The notes beneath the pieces are model-generated. The model made no database searches, was not told where the DNA came from, and worked only from the letters and a program-made list of their open reading frames with translations. Shown here piece after piece: positions 15,538-26,248 of a stretch of 64,000 bases of DNA. The translations under genes and the position numbers were made by a program. Each line of letters opens with the position of its first letter. Within the stretch, counting starts at the first letter, position 1. This stretch comes from Cellulomonas sp. SG140. Lineage in GTDB: Bacteria; Actinomycetota; Actinomycetes; Actinomycetales; Cellulomonadaceae. The stretch is from contig NZ_JANZLA010000009.1 of the NCBI RefSeq assembly GCF_025770785.1, forward strand, positions 1-64,000. Reading direction: 5' to 3'.

Positions 15538-16233
15538 TCAGCCGACGAGCGTGTGCAGCACCGAGGTGAAGAAGCGCATCCCGTCGGTGCCGGTCCGCGG
15601 CCCACGCGGACCGTCCGGCCCGAACCCCGGTTCGACCGCGTGCTCGGGGTGCGGCATCAGCCCGACGACGTTGCCCGCCGCGTTGCAGATGCCGGCGATG
15701 TCCCGGCGGGAGCCGTTGGGGTTCCAGCCGCGGTAGCGGAACACCACGCGACCCTCCCCCTCCAGCTCGTCGAGCGTGTGCTCGTCGGCGACGTACTGCC
15801 CGTCCTGGTTCTTCAGCGGCACGGTGATCACCTCGCCGCGCGTGTACTCGCGGGTCCACGGCGTGTCGACGTTCTCCACCTCCAGCTGCTGCTCGCGGCA
15901 GACGAAGTGCAGGTGGTCGTTCTTCACCATCGACCCCGGCAGCAGGTGCGCCTCGGTGAGCACCTGGAACCCGTTGCAGATGCCGAGCACCGGCATCCCC
16001 TTGCCGGCGGCCTCGACGATCGACGTCATCACCGGCGCGAACCGGCTGATCGCGCCCGCGCGCAGGTAGTCGCCGTAGGAGAAGCCGCCCGGCAGCACCA
16101 CGGCGTCGACGCCGTGCAGGTCCTCGTCGGCGTGCCACAGGGACACCGCCTCGGCGCCGGACAGGCGGACCGCCCGTGCCGCGTCCCGGTCGTCGAGCGT
16201 GCCGGGGAACGTCACCACGCCGATGCGGGTCAT
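15538..16233 (-). CDS. purQ: phosphoribosylformylglycinamidine synthase, glutaminase subunit
   Basis: A 231-residue class I glutamine amidotransferase that supplies ammonia for step four of purine synthesis. The nucleophile elbow is [10 protein letters not shown] (Cys near residue 86), and the catalytic His-Glu pair is in MPHPEH near residue 200. [18 protein letters not shown] is the oxyanion-region signature of PurQ. It begins on the last base of the purS stop (TGATG), so it is coupled to purS. With a small PurQ and PurS the organism uses the three-part FGAM synthetase; the partner purL is not in this window. Confidence 0.97.
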   Translation of the reverse strand: MTRIGVVTFPGTLDDRDAARAVRLSGAEAVSLWHADEDLHGVDAVVLPGGFSYGDYLRAGAISRFAPVMTSIVEAAGKGMPVLGICNGFQVLTEAHLLPGSMVKNDHLHFVCREQQLEVENVDTPWTREYTRGEVITVPLKNQDGQYVADEHTLDELEGEGRVVFRYRGWNPNGSRRDIAGICNAAGNVVGLMPHPEHAVEPGFGPDGPRGPRTGTDGMRFFTSVLHTLVG

Positions 16234-16505
16234 CAGGCGTCGGCCCCAGCGGCTGCACCCTCGGCGTCGGCCACGTTCACCACGTCCTCGATCACCGGGT
16301 TGCTCAGCACCTGCCGCGCGGCCTCGGCCGCCGCCGCCAGCACCTCGGGCGTGACCGGCCCGTCCACCTCGAGCTCGAACCGCTTGCCCTGCCGCACCGA
16401 TACGAACTGGGCGAACCCGAGCCGCGGCAGCGCGCCGGCGACGGCCTTGCCCTGCGGGTCGAGGATCTCGGGCTTCGGCATGACGTCGACGACGACGAGT
16501 CCCAC
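16233..16505 (-). CDS. purS: phosphoribosylformylglycinamidine synthase subunit PurS
   Basis: A 90-residue structural subunit that bridges PurQ and PurL in the Gram-positive-type FGAM synthetase. The family core [23 protein letters not shown] is at residues 8-30, followed by [11 protein letters not shown] and VIEDVVNV. It overlaps purQ by one base and follows purC by 141 bp; that gap has no gene and no clear terminator, so an internal promoter cannot be excluded. Confidence 0.95.
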   Translation of the reverse strand: MGLVVVDVMPKPEILDPQGKAVAGALPRLGFAQFVSVRQGKRFELEVDGPVTPEVLAAAAEAARQVLSNPVIEDVVNVADAEGAAAGADA

Positions 16506-16646
16506 AGCAGCTCCAGACGGCGTGGCGAACGGGGGTCGGCGCCCATCCTAGAGCGGGCCCCTCCACGGCCGGATCGACCGTCCGCCCGCCGAACCACTCG
16601 CCCCGCCGGCACCGACAACCGTTCGGGCCACCGGCACCGTGACCGC

Positions 16647-17570
16647 TCAGACCTCGGGCACGGCCAGCGGCGACCCGGTGATCCGCTCGTACGCCTCGAG
16701 GTACCGGTCCCGCGTCCGCTGCACGACGTCTGCCGGCAGCTGCGGCGGCTCGGCGTCGCCGGCACGGTCCCACCCGGAGGCGTCCGAGGTCAGCCAGTCC
16801 CGCACGTACTGCTTGTCGAAGCTCGGCTGCGCGTGCCCCGGCTCCCACTCGTCCGCCGGCCAGAACCGCGAGGAGTCGGGGGTGAGCACCTCGTCGCCGA
16901 GGGTGATCTGCCCGGTCACCGGGTCGGTGCCGAACTCCAGCTTGGTGTCCGCGAGGATGACGCCGCGCTCGCGCGCGATCTGCTCCGCGCGGGCGTAGAC
17001 CGCCAGCGTCAGGTCGCGCAGCGTTGCGGCGGCGTCCCGACCGACCAGGTCCGCGACGGCGGCGAACGGCACGTTCTCGTCGTGCTCGCCGTACTCCGCC
17101 TTGGTGGCCGGCGTGAAGATCGGCTCCGGCAGCCGCGAGCCGTCCACCAGGCCGGGAGGGAGCGGGATGCCGGTCACCTGGCCGTTCACGCGGTACTCGG
17201 CCAGCCCCGACCCGGTGAGGTACCCGCGGACGACGCACTCCACCGGGAACATGGTCAGCCGCCGGCAGAGCATCGCCCGGCCCGCCACCGCCGCCGGCAC
17301 GTCGGTGGAGACGACGTGGTTCGGCACGATCTCCGCGAGCTGCTCGAACCACCACAGGCTCAGCTGGGTCAGCACCACGCCCTTGCCGGGGATTCCGGGG
17401 CTCAGCACGTGGTCGTACGCCGAGATGCGGTCGCTGGCCACCACCAGCACCACGTCGCCGTAGCGCTCGAAGATCGCGGCACCGGACGGGTCCTCCGCCG
17501 GCACGTAGAGGTCGCGCACCTTGCCCGAGTACGCGTGCGTCCAGCCGGTCAGGTCCACCGCATCCGCCAT
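16647..17570 (-). CDS. purC: phosphoribosylaminoimidazole-succinocarboxamide synthase
   Basis: A 307-residue SAICAR synthase, step eight of purine synthesis. The SAICAR family motifs are clear: GKVRDLY at residue 16, SDRISAYD near 48, [13 protein letters not shown] near 115, and LADTKLEFG near 205, plus DKQYVRDWL. It is longer than the roughly 240-residue Bacillus enzyme and matches the actinobacterial length. The ATG at 17570 is chosen because GGGGAGG lies 8 nt upstream; a frame extension of 12 residues has no support. The HTH gene ends 58 bp upstream. Confidence 0.97.
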   Translation of the reverse strand: MADAVDLTGWTHAYSGKVRDLYVPAEDPSGAAIFERYGDVVLVVASDRISAYDHVLSPGIPGKGVVLTQLSLWWFEQLAEIVPNHVVSTDVPAAVAGRAMLCRRLTMFPVECVVRGYLTGSGLAEYRVNGQVTGIPLPPGLVDGSRLPEPIFTPATKAEYGEHDENVPFAAVADLVGRDAAATLRDLTLAVYARAEQIARERGVILADTKLEFGTDPVTGQITLGDEVLTPDSSRFWPADEWEPGHAQPSFDKQYVRDWLTSDASGWDRAGDAEPPQLPADVVQRTRDRYLEAYERITGSPLAVPEV

Positions 17571-17628
17571 GGCGGCATCCTCCCCCAGCGGCTGCGGGCG
17601 TCGCACGACCGTCCGCCGACGTGCCTGT

Positions 17629-18234
17629 TCAGGGCAGCATCAGGTCCCGCACGTCGCGCAGCCCCGGTAGCGGCGCCACGCCCAGCGGCCGCTTCCAGTA
17701 GACCCACGGGAACCACATCGTCCCGATGCGCTGCCAGCCGTCGCCGGGCCGCAGCGGGCCGGCGCCGACGTAGGAGCGGTGGTGCTCCCACTGCTGGTCG
17801 GACTCCTCGACCTCGAAGAACAGGGGGCCGTAGGCCACCGCGTGCCAGCCGTACCGGCCCGCGCGCTCCAGCACCCGCATCTCGTTGAAGGCCGTCAGAG
17901 GCGTCAGCAGCTGCCGCCGGTGCGGCACCGACTCCCCCGCAGGCTCCGGCTCCGGCAGCTCGTCGCGGCGGCCGTACCGCTGCTGCGCCGCCTGCCGCGT
18001 CATGCCGAGCACGTCGCCGATCTGCTCCCAGGTGCAGCCCGCCGACCGCGCCGAGCCGACGGCGGCGACCAGCAGCTGACCGGTCTCGTCGTACGCCGCC
18101 CGGGCCAGGCGGACCAGGTCCAGGTGCGAGCCGGGCTCGTGCTCGAGGCGGGCGGCGAGGTCCGGCTCGGCCGCGTCGAGGGCGGCGGCGAGGTGCTCGC
18201 GGAGGGTGGGACGGGTCGGGTCGGACGTCGTCAT
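17629..18234 (-). CDS. predicted HTH DNA-binding protein within the purine cluster
   Basis: A 201-residue protein of unknown function. Residues 35-95 are helical and end in a probable helix-turn-helix, CTWEQIGDVLGMTRQAAQQRYG, similar to the sigma-70 region 4-like HTH of small actinobacterial regulators. The C-terminal half is aromatic-rich (WHAVAYGPLFFEVEESDQQW, TMWFPWVYWKRP) and not recognised. It interrupts the purD-purC order. Two copies of a 17-bp palindrome lie 3-48 bp before its start and make autoregulation likely. The ATG at 18234 has no strong SD, so the start could be leaderless. It might regulate purine genes, but nothing in the sequence proves it. Confidence 0.72.
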   Translation of the reverse strand: MTTSDPTRPTLREHLAAALDAAEPDLAARLEHEPGSHLDLVRLARAAYDETGQLLVAAVGSARSAGCTWEQIGDVLGMTRQAAQQRYGRRDELPEPEPAGESVPHRRQLLTPLTAFNEMRVLERAGRYGWHAVAYGPLFFEVEESDQQWEHHRSYVGAGPLRPGDGWQRIGTMWFPWVYWKRPLGVAPLPGLRDVRDLMLP

Positions 18235-18236
18235 GC

Positions 18237-18282
18237 GTCAATCATTGCTTGACGTCATCGCCCCCGTCAACCATTCCTTGAC
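18237..18282. promoter_or_regulatory. twin palindromic operator before the HTH gene
   Basis: GTCAATCATTGCTTGAC (18237-18253) and GTCAACCATTCCTTGAC (18266-18282). Each is a GTCAA-N7-TTGAC inverted repeat sharing a CATT core, and the two centres are 29 bp apart, close to three helical turns. They fill most of the 63-bp gap between purD and the HTH gene. Confidence 0.72.
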
Positions 18283-18297
18283 GCCCGAGCGTCCGGC

Positions 18298-19563
18298 TCA
18301 GGCGCCCTGGGCCGCCGCCAGCGCGATGTCCGACCGGTGGTGCGACCCCGGCAGGTCGATCGCCTCAACCCCCGCGTAGGCGGCCTCGCGCGCTGCGGTC
18401 AACGTCGCCCCCGTGCCGACCACCGACAGCACCCGGCCGCCCGCCGACACCAGGTGCCCGTCGGCGTCCAGCGCCGTCCCGGCGTGCAGGACGTGCACGT
18501 GCGGCAGCTGCTCGGCATCCGCGATGCCCGTGATCGGGTCGCCGCTGCGGGCCTGCACCGGGTACCCGTGCGAGGCGACCACCACGGTGACGGCCGCACC
18601 GTCGTCCCAGGTCAGCGGCTCGGTCTCGCCGAGGGAGCCGGTCGCGGACGCCAGCAGCACCCCCGCCAGCGGTGTGCGCAGCCGGGCCAGCACCACCTGC
18701 GTCTCCGGGTCGCCGAACCGGGCGTTGAACTCCACGACGCGCACCCCGCGGGACGTCAGCGCGAGGCCGCAGTACAGGACCCCCGCGAACGGTGTCCCCC
18801 GCCGCGTCATCTCGGCGATGGTCGGCTTCGCCACCGTCTCGACGACCTCGTCCACCAGCCCGGCGGGCGCCCACGGCAGCGGTGAGTACGCGCCCATCCC
18901 GCCCGTGTTGGGTCCGGCGTCCCCGTCACCGACCCGCTTGAAGTCCTGCGCCGGCACCAGCGGCACCACGTCCACGCCGTCGCTCAGCACGAACAGCGAC
19001 ACCTCGGGTCCGTCCAGGTACTCCTCCACCACCACCCGGCCGCCCGGCTTGGCCAGGCACTCGGCGGCGTGCGCCAGTGCGGCGTCGCGGTCGGACGTGA
19101 CCACCACGCCCTTGCCGGCGGCCAACCCGTCGTCCTTCACGACGTGCGGGGCGCCGAACTCGTCGAGCGCCGCCGCCACCTCGTCGACCGTCGTCGCGAC
19201 GCGCGCCGCCGCCGTCGGGACGCCTGCCGCCGCCATCACGTCCTTGGCGAACGCCTTCGACCCCTCGAGCATCGCCGCCGCGCCGGACGGCCCGAACACC
19301 GGGATGCCCGCCGCGCGCACGGCGTCCGCCACGCCGGCGACCAGGGGCGCCTCCGGGCCGACGACGACGAGGTCCGCACCGAGCTCGGTCGCCAGCGCCG
19401 CCACCGCCGCGCCGTCGAGCGCGTCCACCGGGTGCAGCTGCGCCAGTGCGCCGATGCCGGGGTTGCCGGGCGCCGCGTGCAGGGCGGTCACCGCCGGGTC
19501 GAGCGACAGCGCACGCACGATCGCGTGCTCTCGGGCACCGGTGCCGACGACGAGGATCTCCAC
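18298..19563 (-). CDS. purD: phosphoribosylamine-glycine ligase
   Basis: A 421-residue ATP-grasp enzyme that makes GAR, step two of purine synthesis. The N-terminus [19 protein letters not shown] is the GARS signature; [12 protein letters not shown] and [19 protein letters not shown] follow, with the ATP-grasp lysine. [15 protein letters not shown] near residue 140 is the nucleotide-binding loop and [15 protein letters not shown] near 285 carries the metal ligands. GGMGAYSP is also present. It lies 78 bp after purA on the same strand and before the twin palindrome. Confidence 0.97.
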   Translation of the reverse strand: MEILVVGTGAREHAIVRALSLDPAVTALHAAPGNPGIGALAQLHPVDALDGAAVAALATELGADLVVVGPEAPLVAGVADAVRAAGIPVFGPSGAAAMLEGSKAFAKDVMAAAGVPTAAARVATTVDEVAAALDEFGAPHVVKDDGLAAGKGVVVTSDRDAALAHAAECLAKPGGRVVVEEYLDGPEVSLFVLSDGVDVVPLVPAQDFKRVGDGDAGPNTGGMGAYSPLPWAPAGLVDEVVETVAKPTIAEMTRRGTPFAGVLYCGLALTSRGVRVVEFNARFGDPETQVVLARLRTPLAGVLLASATGSLGETEPLTWDDGAAVTVVVASHGYPVQARSGDPITGIADAEQLPHVHVLHAGTALDADGHLVSAGGRVLSVVGTGATLTAAREAAYAGVEAIDLPGSHHRSDIALAAAQGA

Positions 19564-19641
19564 GACGGCCGAGCGTAACGGCCGGGTCGAGCGCCGCTGG
19601 GAGCCGTCCAGCGTCGGGCCGACCCGCTCCGGCCGGAAGCG

Positions 19642-21012
<1,371 letters not shown>

Positions 21013-21136
21013 TCGCCCGGCGCCCTGGGACCCCGACCCGGGCGCCCCCGCTCGCGTCCGACGGGGGCTCGACCTACAGTCGCACCGAGCACCGCCCGTC
21101 GCACCGGGCCGCCGCCCGAACCGGAGGAAACCCGTC

Positions 21137-21493
21137 GTGATCGAGATCTCCACGTCCGCGGCGACGACGACGCTCACGATCGCCGGCGACCTGGACCTCG
21201 CGGAGCGCGACCAGTTCCCGGAGATCACCGCGCGCGTGGTGGGTCTGCGCCGGCAGCTGCTGGTGATCGACATGTGCCGCGTCACCTTCATGGACTCCAC
21301 CGGAGCGGCGTTCCTCATCTCGCTGGCGGACTCCGGCCGCAAGCGTGGTGGTGCGACGGTGCTGCGTGGTCCCGACCCCCGGGACCTGTTCGTCCTCGAG
21401 GTGTGCGGCGCCCTGGACATGTTCCGCATCGACACCGAGCACGACTGCGGCGACTCGGTGCCGACGTCGGCGTTCCAGCACCCGAACGCCTGA
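21137..21493 (+). CDS. STAS-domain anti-anti-sigma factor
   Basis: A 118-residue STAS protein of the SpoIIAA/RsbV type. LTIAGDLDLAERDQF starts the fold and MDSTGAAFLISL carries the conserved Asp-Ser, where Ser is the residue normally phosphorylated by an anti-sigma kinase. Dephosphorylated, such proteins bind the kinase and free a sigma factor. The GTG at 21137 has GGAGG 9 nt upstream; the ATG-like frame extension upstream is not needed. It ends 42 bp before the stop of the convergent PP2C/HATPase gene, and another STAS gene lies beyond, so a shared partner-switching circuit is likely. Confidence 0.86.
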   Translation: MIEISTSAATTTLTIAGDLDLAERDQFPEITARVVGLRRQLLVIDMCRVTFMDSTGAAFLISLADSGRKRGGATVLRGPDPRDLFVLEVCGALDMFRIDTEHDCGDSVPTSAFQHPNA

Positions 21494-21521
21494 CCGTCCG
21501 AGACCGCCCGGTCAGCCGGCT

Positions 21522-21543
21522 CCTCAGTCGGCCCTCAGTCGGC
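21522..21543. repeat. 11-bp perfect tandem duplication across a stop codon
   Basis: CCTCAGTCGGC occurs twice in succession. The PP2C/HATPase stop (21535-21537, minus strand) is in the second copy and an out-of-frame copy of the stop triplet is in the first. Confidence 0.8.
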
Positions 21544-23706
21544 GGCGTGGCTCGTCGTCGAGCTCGCCGCCTCCGGCAGGGACCCCGGCCGCAGCTTCGC
21601 CCACACCACCTTGCCGCCCCGCGCCGGGCGCCAGCCCCAGTCGGCCAGCCGCTCGACGATCTGCATGCCGAACCCGCCGACGCGTCCCGGGTGCCCGTCG
21701 GTCGCCACCGGCGGAGTCGGGTTGGCGTCCTCGACCTCGATCCGCAGACCGTCGCCCGTGTCGTACAGCTGCAGGGCCACCCGGCCCCAGCCGTGCAGCA
21801 CCGCGTTGGCCACCAGCTCGGACACCACCAGCTCGGCGTTCGCCGCGTCGTCGATGTCCCAGGCCTGACAGGTGCGCACCACCGCGTGCCGGGCCCGGCC
21901 GATGGACGCGGCCTCGTTGGGGAGCGCCCACCGCCGACGACGAGGGCTGGGGCGCGAGTCCGTCACCTCGGCCTCGTCGGGCACGCGGACCACCACGACC
22001 GCGACGTCGTCCTCCGGCTGGTCGGCCAGCCGCAGCAGCAGGTCCTCTCCGATGCCGGCGGCGTCCGTGGCCGTGACGGCCGCCGCGGCGTCGACCAGTG
22101 CCGCCAGTCCCTCGCGCAGGCCGCGGTCCCGTCGCTCGATCAACCCGTCGGTGAAGTACACCAGGGCGTCGCCGGGCTCCAGCTCCACGGTCGCGGTGGG
22201 CCGCTCGCCACCGCCGAAGCCGACCAGCGGCCCGGCCGCGTCGGAGAGCGGACGGGCGTGACCCTGCCGCACCAGCAGCATCGGCAGGTGGCCGGCGCGG
22301 CAGTAGGCCAGCCGCCACCGGTCGTCCGCCCTGGTCAACGTGGAGAACACCAACGCCGCCGACCGCGGCGTCCGCAGGCCGGCGACCAGCTGGTCGACCC
22401 GCTCGAGCACCGGCCCCGGCACCGTCACGTCGAACCCGTACGAGCGCACCACCGACCGCAGCTGGCCCATGGTGGCCGCGGCCTCCACGTCGTGGCCCAC
22501 CACGTCGCCGATCACCACGCCCACCACGTCCGGCGCGATCTGCAGCACGTCGTACCAGTCGCCACCCACCTGCACGTTGGCCGAGTTGGGCGCGTAGTAC
22601 GTCCAGACGTCGAGGCCCTCGACCTCGGCCTGCTCCGGCAGCATGGCCCGCTGCAGCGCCTCGGCCACCCGGTGCTCGCGCTCGTAGAGCCGCACGTTGT
22701 CCACCGACAGGCCCACGCGGCGCGCCGTCAGCTCCAGCACCGTTCGCGTGGAGCCGTCCAGGCCCGCGAGCCCGGAGCCGCAGCGGCCGCGGACCGCCAG
22801 CAGCCCCATCACCCGGCGGCGGCCCGCCACGGGGTAGACGACGACGTACGGCTCGCCGTCGGACGGCCGCCCGTGCCGCGCGAGCCAGTCGCTGGCGCTC
22901 CCCGGCACGTGCCCGGCACCCTCCGACACGTCGAGCTCGACCGGCCGCTCGCTGTGGCCGTCCAGCAGCTGCTGCACCGGGTCGGCGGCCAGCTCGGCGG
23001 CGGGTGCCGCGCGATCTGCCGGCACGTCGGGGGCCAGGTGCCGCCGGCCGACGCCCGTCGGCGGGCGGTCCGGCTCGATGCCGTCGGCAGCACGAAGGCC
23101 GCCGTCGTTCAGGTAGAACGCCGCCCAGTCGACGGTCGTGGACCGCAGCAGCGCCACGATCTCGCCCAGTGCGTGGGGGTCGTCGACGTCGACCAGCAGG
23201 TCGGACACCTGGGCGACGACGGACAGCGCCTGCCGCTCCCGCCGCTCCTCGGCCACCTCCTCGGCACGCCGTGCCTCGCGCGAGAGCTCGCCACCGATGT
23301 CTCGCAGCACCGCTACCCACACGTCGGCGCGAGGTCCGCCACGCACGGGGGCGAGCCGGGCGGAGCACAGCAGCACGCTCCCGTCAGGACGGCGCACCTC
23401 CACGGACAGCTCCACGGGCCGTCGGCCGCGCAGCGCCTCGTCGAGGTGGCCCTCGGCGCCGTCGAGCAGCCGGACCCGCGGGCTCCCCAGCACGCCGTGC
23501 GGCGCCGACCGCATGGCGTCGAGCGCGTACCCGGTCCGCATCGACGCGGCCGGGTTCGCCCACAGGACGGCCAGACCGTCGACCGAGGCGTCCAGCACCA
23601 GCATCGACATGTCGCTCGCCGCGACCGCCTGCGCCACCAGCTCCTGGGTGCTCTCACCCGAGCCGGGGACCGCCGGGTGCGAGGTGGCCGGTAGATTGAC
23701 CACCAT
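21535..23706 (-). CDS. PAS-GAF-PP2C(SpoIIE)-HATPase partner-switching regulator
   Basis: A 723-residue soluble signalling protein with opposing activities. Residues 25-145 form a PAS domain (LWANPAASMRTGY), 165-335 a GAF domain, and 345-565 a SpoIIE-type PP2C phosphatase. The phosphatase motifs are AEVEGLDVW, GGDWYDV, IGDVVGHDVEAA and DALVYFTDGLIERRD, with metal-binding Asp residues intact. The last 130 residues are a HATPase_c kinase module (ELVVSELVANAVLHG and GGFGMQIV), of the RsbW anti-sigma type. It should both phosphorylate and dephosphorylate STAS partners, two of which flank it. The ATG at 23706 is only 2 nt from GGAGG; the next codon, GTG at 23703, has better spacing and may be the true start. 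An 89-bp gap separates it from the divergent STAS gene. Confidence 0.9.
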   Translation of the reverse strand: MVVNLPATSHPAVPGSGESTQELVAQAVAASDMSMLVLDASVDGLAVLWANPAASMRTGYALDAMRSAPHGVLGSPRVRLLDGAEGHLDEALRGRRPVELSVEVRRPDGSVLLCSARLAPVRGGPRADVWVAVLRDIGGELSREARRAEEVAEERRERQALSVVAQVSDLLVDVDDPHALGEIVALLRSTTVDWAAFYLNDGGLRAADGIEPDRPPTGVGRRHLAPDVPADRAAPAAELAADPVQQLLDGHSERPVELDVSEGAGHVPGSASDWLARHGRPSDGEPYVVVYPVAGRRRVMGLLAVRGRCGSGLAGLDGSTRTVLELTARRVGLSVDNVRLYEREHRVAEALQRAMLPEQAEVEGLDVWTYYAPNSANVQVGGDWYDVLQIAPDVVGVVIGDVVGHDVEAAATMGQLRSVVRSYGFDVTVPGPVLERVDQLVAGLRTPRSAALVFSTLTRADDRWRLAYCRAGHLPMLLVRQGHARPLSDAAGPLVGFGGGERPTATVELEPGDALVYFTDGLIERRDRGLREGLAALVDAAAAVTATDAAGIGEDLLLRLADQPEDDVAVVVVRVPDEAEVTDSRPSPRRRRWALPNEAASIGRARHAVVRTCQAWDIDDAANAELVVSELVANAVLHGWGRVALQLYDTGDGLRIEVEDANPTPPVATDGHPGRVGGFGMQIVERLADWGWRPARGGKVVWAKLRPGSLPEAASSTTSHAAD

Positions 23707-23795
23707 CACCTCCGATCGTCTAGCGTTCGCGACAGGAGCACGTGCCGCGGGACCCAGCGACAGCCGCCCCAGCACGGCCGGCCGGAAGGAGCATC

Positions 23796-24206
23796 GTGCG
23801 AGACGGTAACAGCCCCACGCCGGACGAGCAGGCCCAGGCCCAGGAGGTCGTCGGGGAGCCCGGCGCCGTCCAGGTGATCGTCGGCGCGGACCGTACGCGC
23901 ATCGTGCTCTCGGGCGAGGTCGACGCCGATCTCGGTGCCGAGCTGGCCGAGGCGACGTCCGAGGCCGAGCAGCGCGGGCTGCCGATCGAGGTGGACGCGC
24001 ACCACGTGACGTTCATGGACTCGTCGGGCGTGGCGTTCCTCGCGCGGCTGTCGATCCGTAGCCAGCACCGCGTGCGCCTGCTGCGCGTGCCGCCCACGGT
24101 GCGCTTCCTGCTCGAGGTGACGCGGATCGGCGAGCTGCTGGACATCGTCGACGACGACCAGGGCGCGCCGTTCGAGCCGCTGGGCGACGGCACGCCCACG
24201 TCCTGA
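23796..24206 (+). CDS. STAS-domain anti-anti-sigma factor
   Basis: A 136-residue STAS protein. The first 25 residues are polar; IVLSGEVDADLGAEL starts the fold, and FMDSSGVAFLARL carries the phosphorylatable Ser of the MDSSG motif. The GTG at 23796 has GGAAGGAG ending 5 nt upstream, better than any upstream start. It is divergent from the PP2C/HATPase gene and ends 51 bp before a strong terminator. It is only distantly similar to the STAS protein at 21137, so the two probably have different kinase partners or signals. Confidence 0.87.
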   Translation: MRDGNSPTPDEQAQAQEVVGEPGAVQVIVGADRTRIVLSGEVDADLGAELAEATSEAEQRGLPIEVDAHHVTFMDSSGVAFLARLSIRSQHRVRLLRVPPTVRFLLEVTRIGELLDIVDDDQGAPFEPLGDGTPTS

Positions 24207-24256
24207 CCCCGTCTCGCGGCGGCGCGCAGACCGGCTCGCGAGACACCACCGACGCA

Positions 24257-24290
24257 CGAAGGCCCGGGACCATCAGGTCCCGGGCCTTCG
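24257..24290. terminator. strong bidirectional terminator hairpin
   Basis: CGAAGGCCCGGGACC, loop ATCA, and the exact complement GGTCCCGGGCCTTCG: a 15-bp perfect stem between the convergent STAS and fbaA genes. No T run follows on either strand, as is common in actinobacteria. Confidence 0.88.
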
Positions 24291-24307
24291 TCGTCGTCAG
24301 ACCGACC

Positions 24308-25327
<1,020 letters not shown>

Positions 25328-25470
25328 CGCTGTTTCTCCTGCTTCGTCGGGTCCTGAAGTCGTTCCCCCGAAGTCTTCCACGCCACGGAAGGGCCGGAAC
25401 CAGGACCCGAGGCCCGGCGGCCGCACAGGACCGCCACACGGGCGCCACGGCTCGCCACCACCCCGGGCCG

Positions 25471-25476
25471 TACCCT
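25471..25476 (+). promoter_or_regulatory. -10 element of the dedA-region transcript
   Basis: TACCCT lies 7 nt before an ATG at 25484. If the usual leaderless spacing holds, transcription starts on that ATG and translates a 14-codon leader frame before dedA. Confidence 0.45.
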
Positions 25477-25483
25477 GGGGGCC

Positions 25484-25528
25484 ATGCGCCCCACGACCTC
25501 TCGTCCCAGCCGCGGCACGTCGTGCTGA
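25484..25528 (+). CDS. possible 14-codon leader peptide overlapping dedA
   Basis: ATG at 25484 opens a frame of 14 codons (MRPTTSRPSRGTSC) ending in TGA at 25526-25528, which overlaps the dedA GTG (25522-25524) in another frame. The ATG lies 7 nt after TACCCT, the leaderless spacing seen elsewhere here. dedA has no ribosome-binding site of its own, so re-initiation after this frame is plausible. It may equally be chance, because short frames are common. Confidence 0.3.
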   Translation: MRPTTSRPSRGTSC

Positions 25529-26247
25529 CCGCGTCCGCCCTGGCAACCGGAGCGGTGCACACGCTCGGCCCCAGCTTCCTGGACCCCGAGCACATCATCA
25601 GCTCGTTGGGCACGGCCGCACTGATCGGCGTGATGGCGATCGTCTTCATCGAGGTCGGGCTGCTGTTCCCGATCCTGCCGGGCGACTCCCTGCTGTTCAC
25701 CGCAGGCGCCCTGGTGGCGCACGGCGGGTCGCACCTGCCGTCCATCTGGTGGCTGTCGCTGATCATGGTGCTGACGGCGTACGCCGGCACCCAGTGCGGC
25801 TACTGGATCGGCCGGACGCTGGGCCCGCGGGTGTTCAGCCGCCCGGACTCGAAGATCTTCAAGCAAGAGCACATCGACCAGACGTACGCGTACTTCGAGA
25901 AGTACGGCGGCCGCACGCTGGTTATCGCGCAGTTCATCCCCTTCGTGCGCACGTACGCGTCGGTCGCGGCCGGCGTGGGCCGGATGCGGTACTCGCACTT
26001 CGCCCTCTACAACGGGATCGGCGTGGTGCTCTGGGCCGGCGGCGTGACGTGGCTCGGCTACGGGCTGGGCAACATCACCTTCATCAAGAAGAACATCGAG
26101 GTGCTGCTGGTCCTCATCGTGCTGATCTCGGTGGCCCCGGTGCTCGTCGAGGCGTGGCGGGCTCGGCGCCGGTCGCGCCTGGCCCGGCCGGCGGCCGCCG
26201 AGGTGGCGGTCGACGGGGCACCGGCGCTGGACGGCGACGAGGCCTGA
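25522..26247 (+). CDS. DedA-family membrane protein
   Basis: A 241-residue member of the DedA/SNARE-associated family, some of which flip undecaprenyl phosphate or support envelope and proton-motive-force homeostasis. The family blocks are present: FIEVGLLFPILPGDSLLFTAGAL (residues 42-64), GYWIGRTLGPRVF near 93, and FEKYGGRTLVIAQFIPFVRTYASVAAGVGRM near 125-155 with the essential Arg and Pro. Four or five helices are predicted; the last 35 residues are a basic then Ala-rich cytosolic tail. The GTG start is the only in-frame choice giving a normal N-terminus. The NagD-like gene starts one nucleotide after its stop. Confidence 0.88.
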   Translation: MLTASALATGAVHTLGPSFLDPEHIISSLGTAALIGVMAIVFIEVGLLFPILPGDSLLFTAGALVAHGGSHLPSIWWLSLIMVLTAYAGTQCGYWIGRTLGPRVFSRPDSKIFKQEHIDQTYAYFEKYGGRTLVIAQFIPFVRTYASVAAGVGRMRYSHFALYNGIGVVLWAGGVTWLGYGLGNITFIKKNIEVLLVLIVLISVAPVLVEAWRARRRSRLARPAAAEVAVDGAPALDGDEA

Positions 26248-26248
26248 C

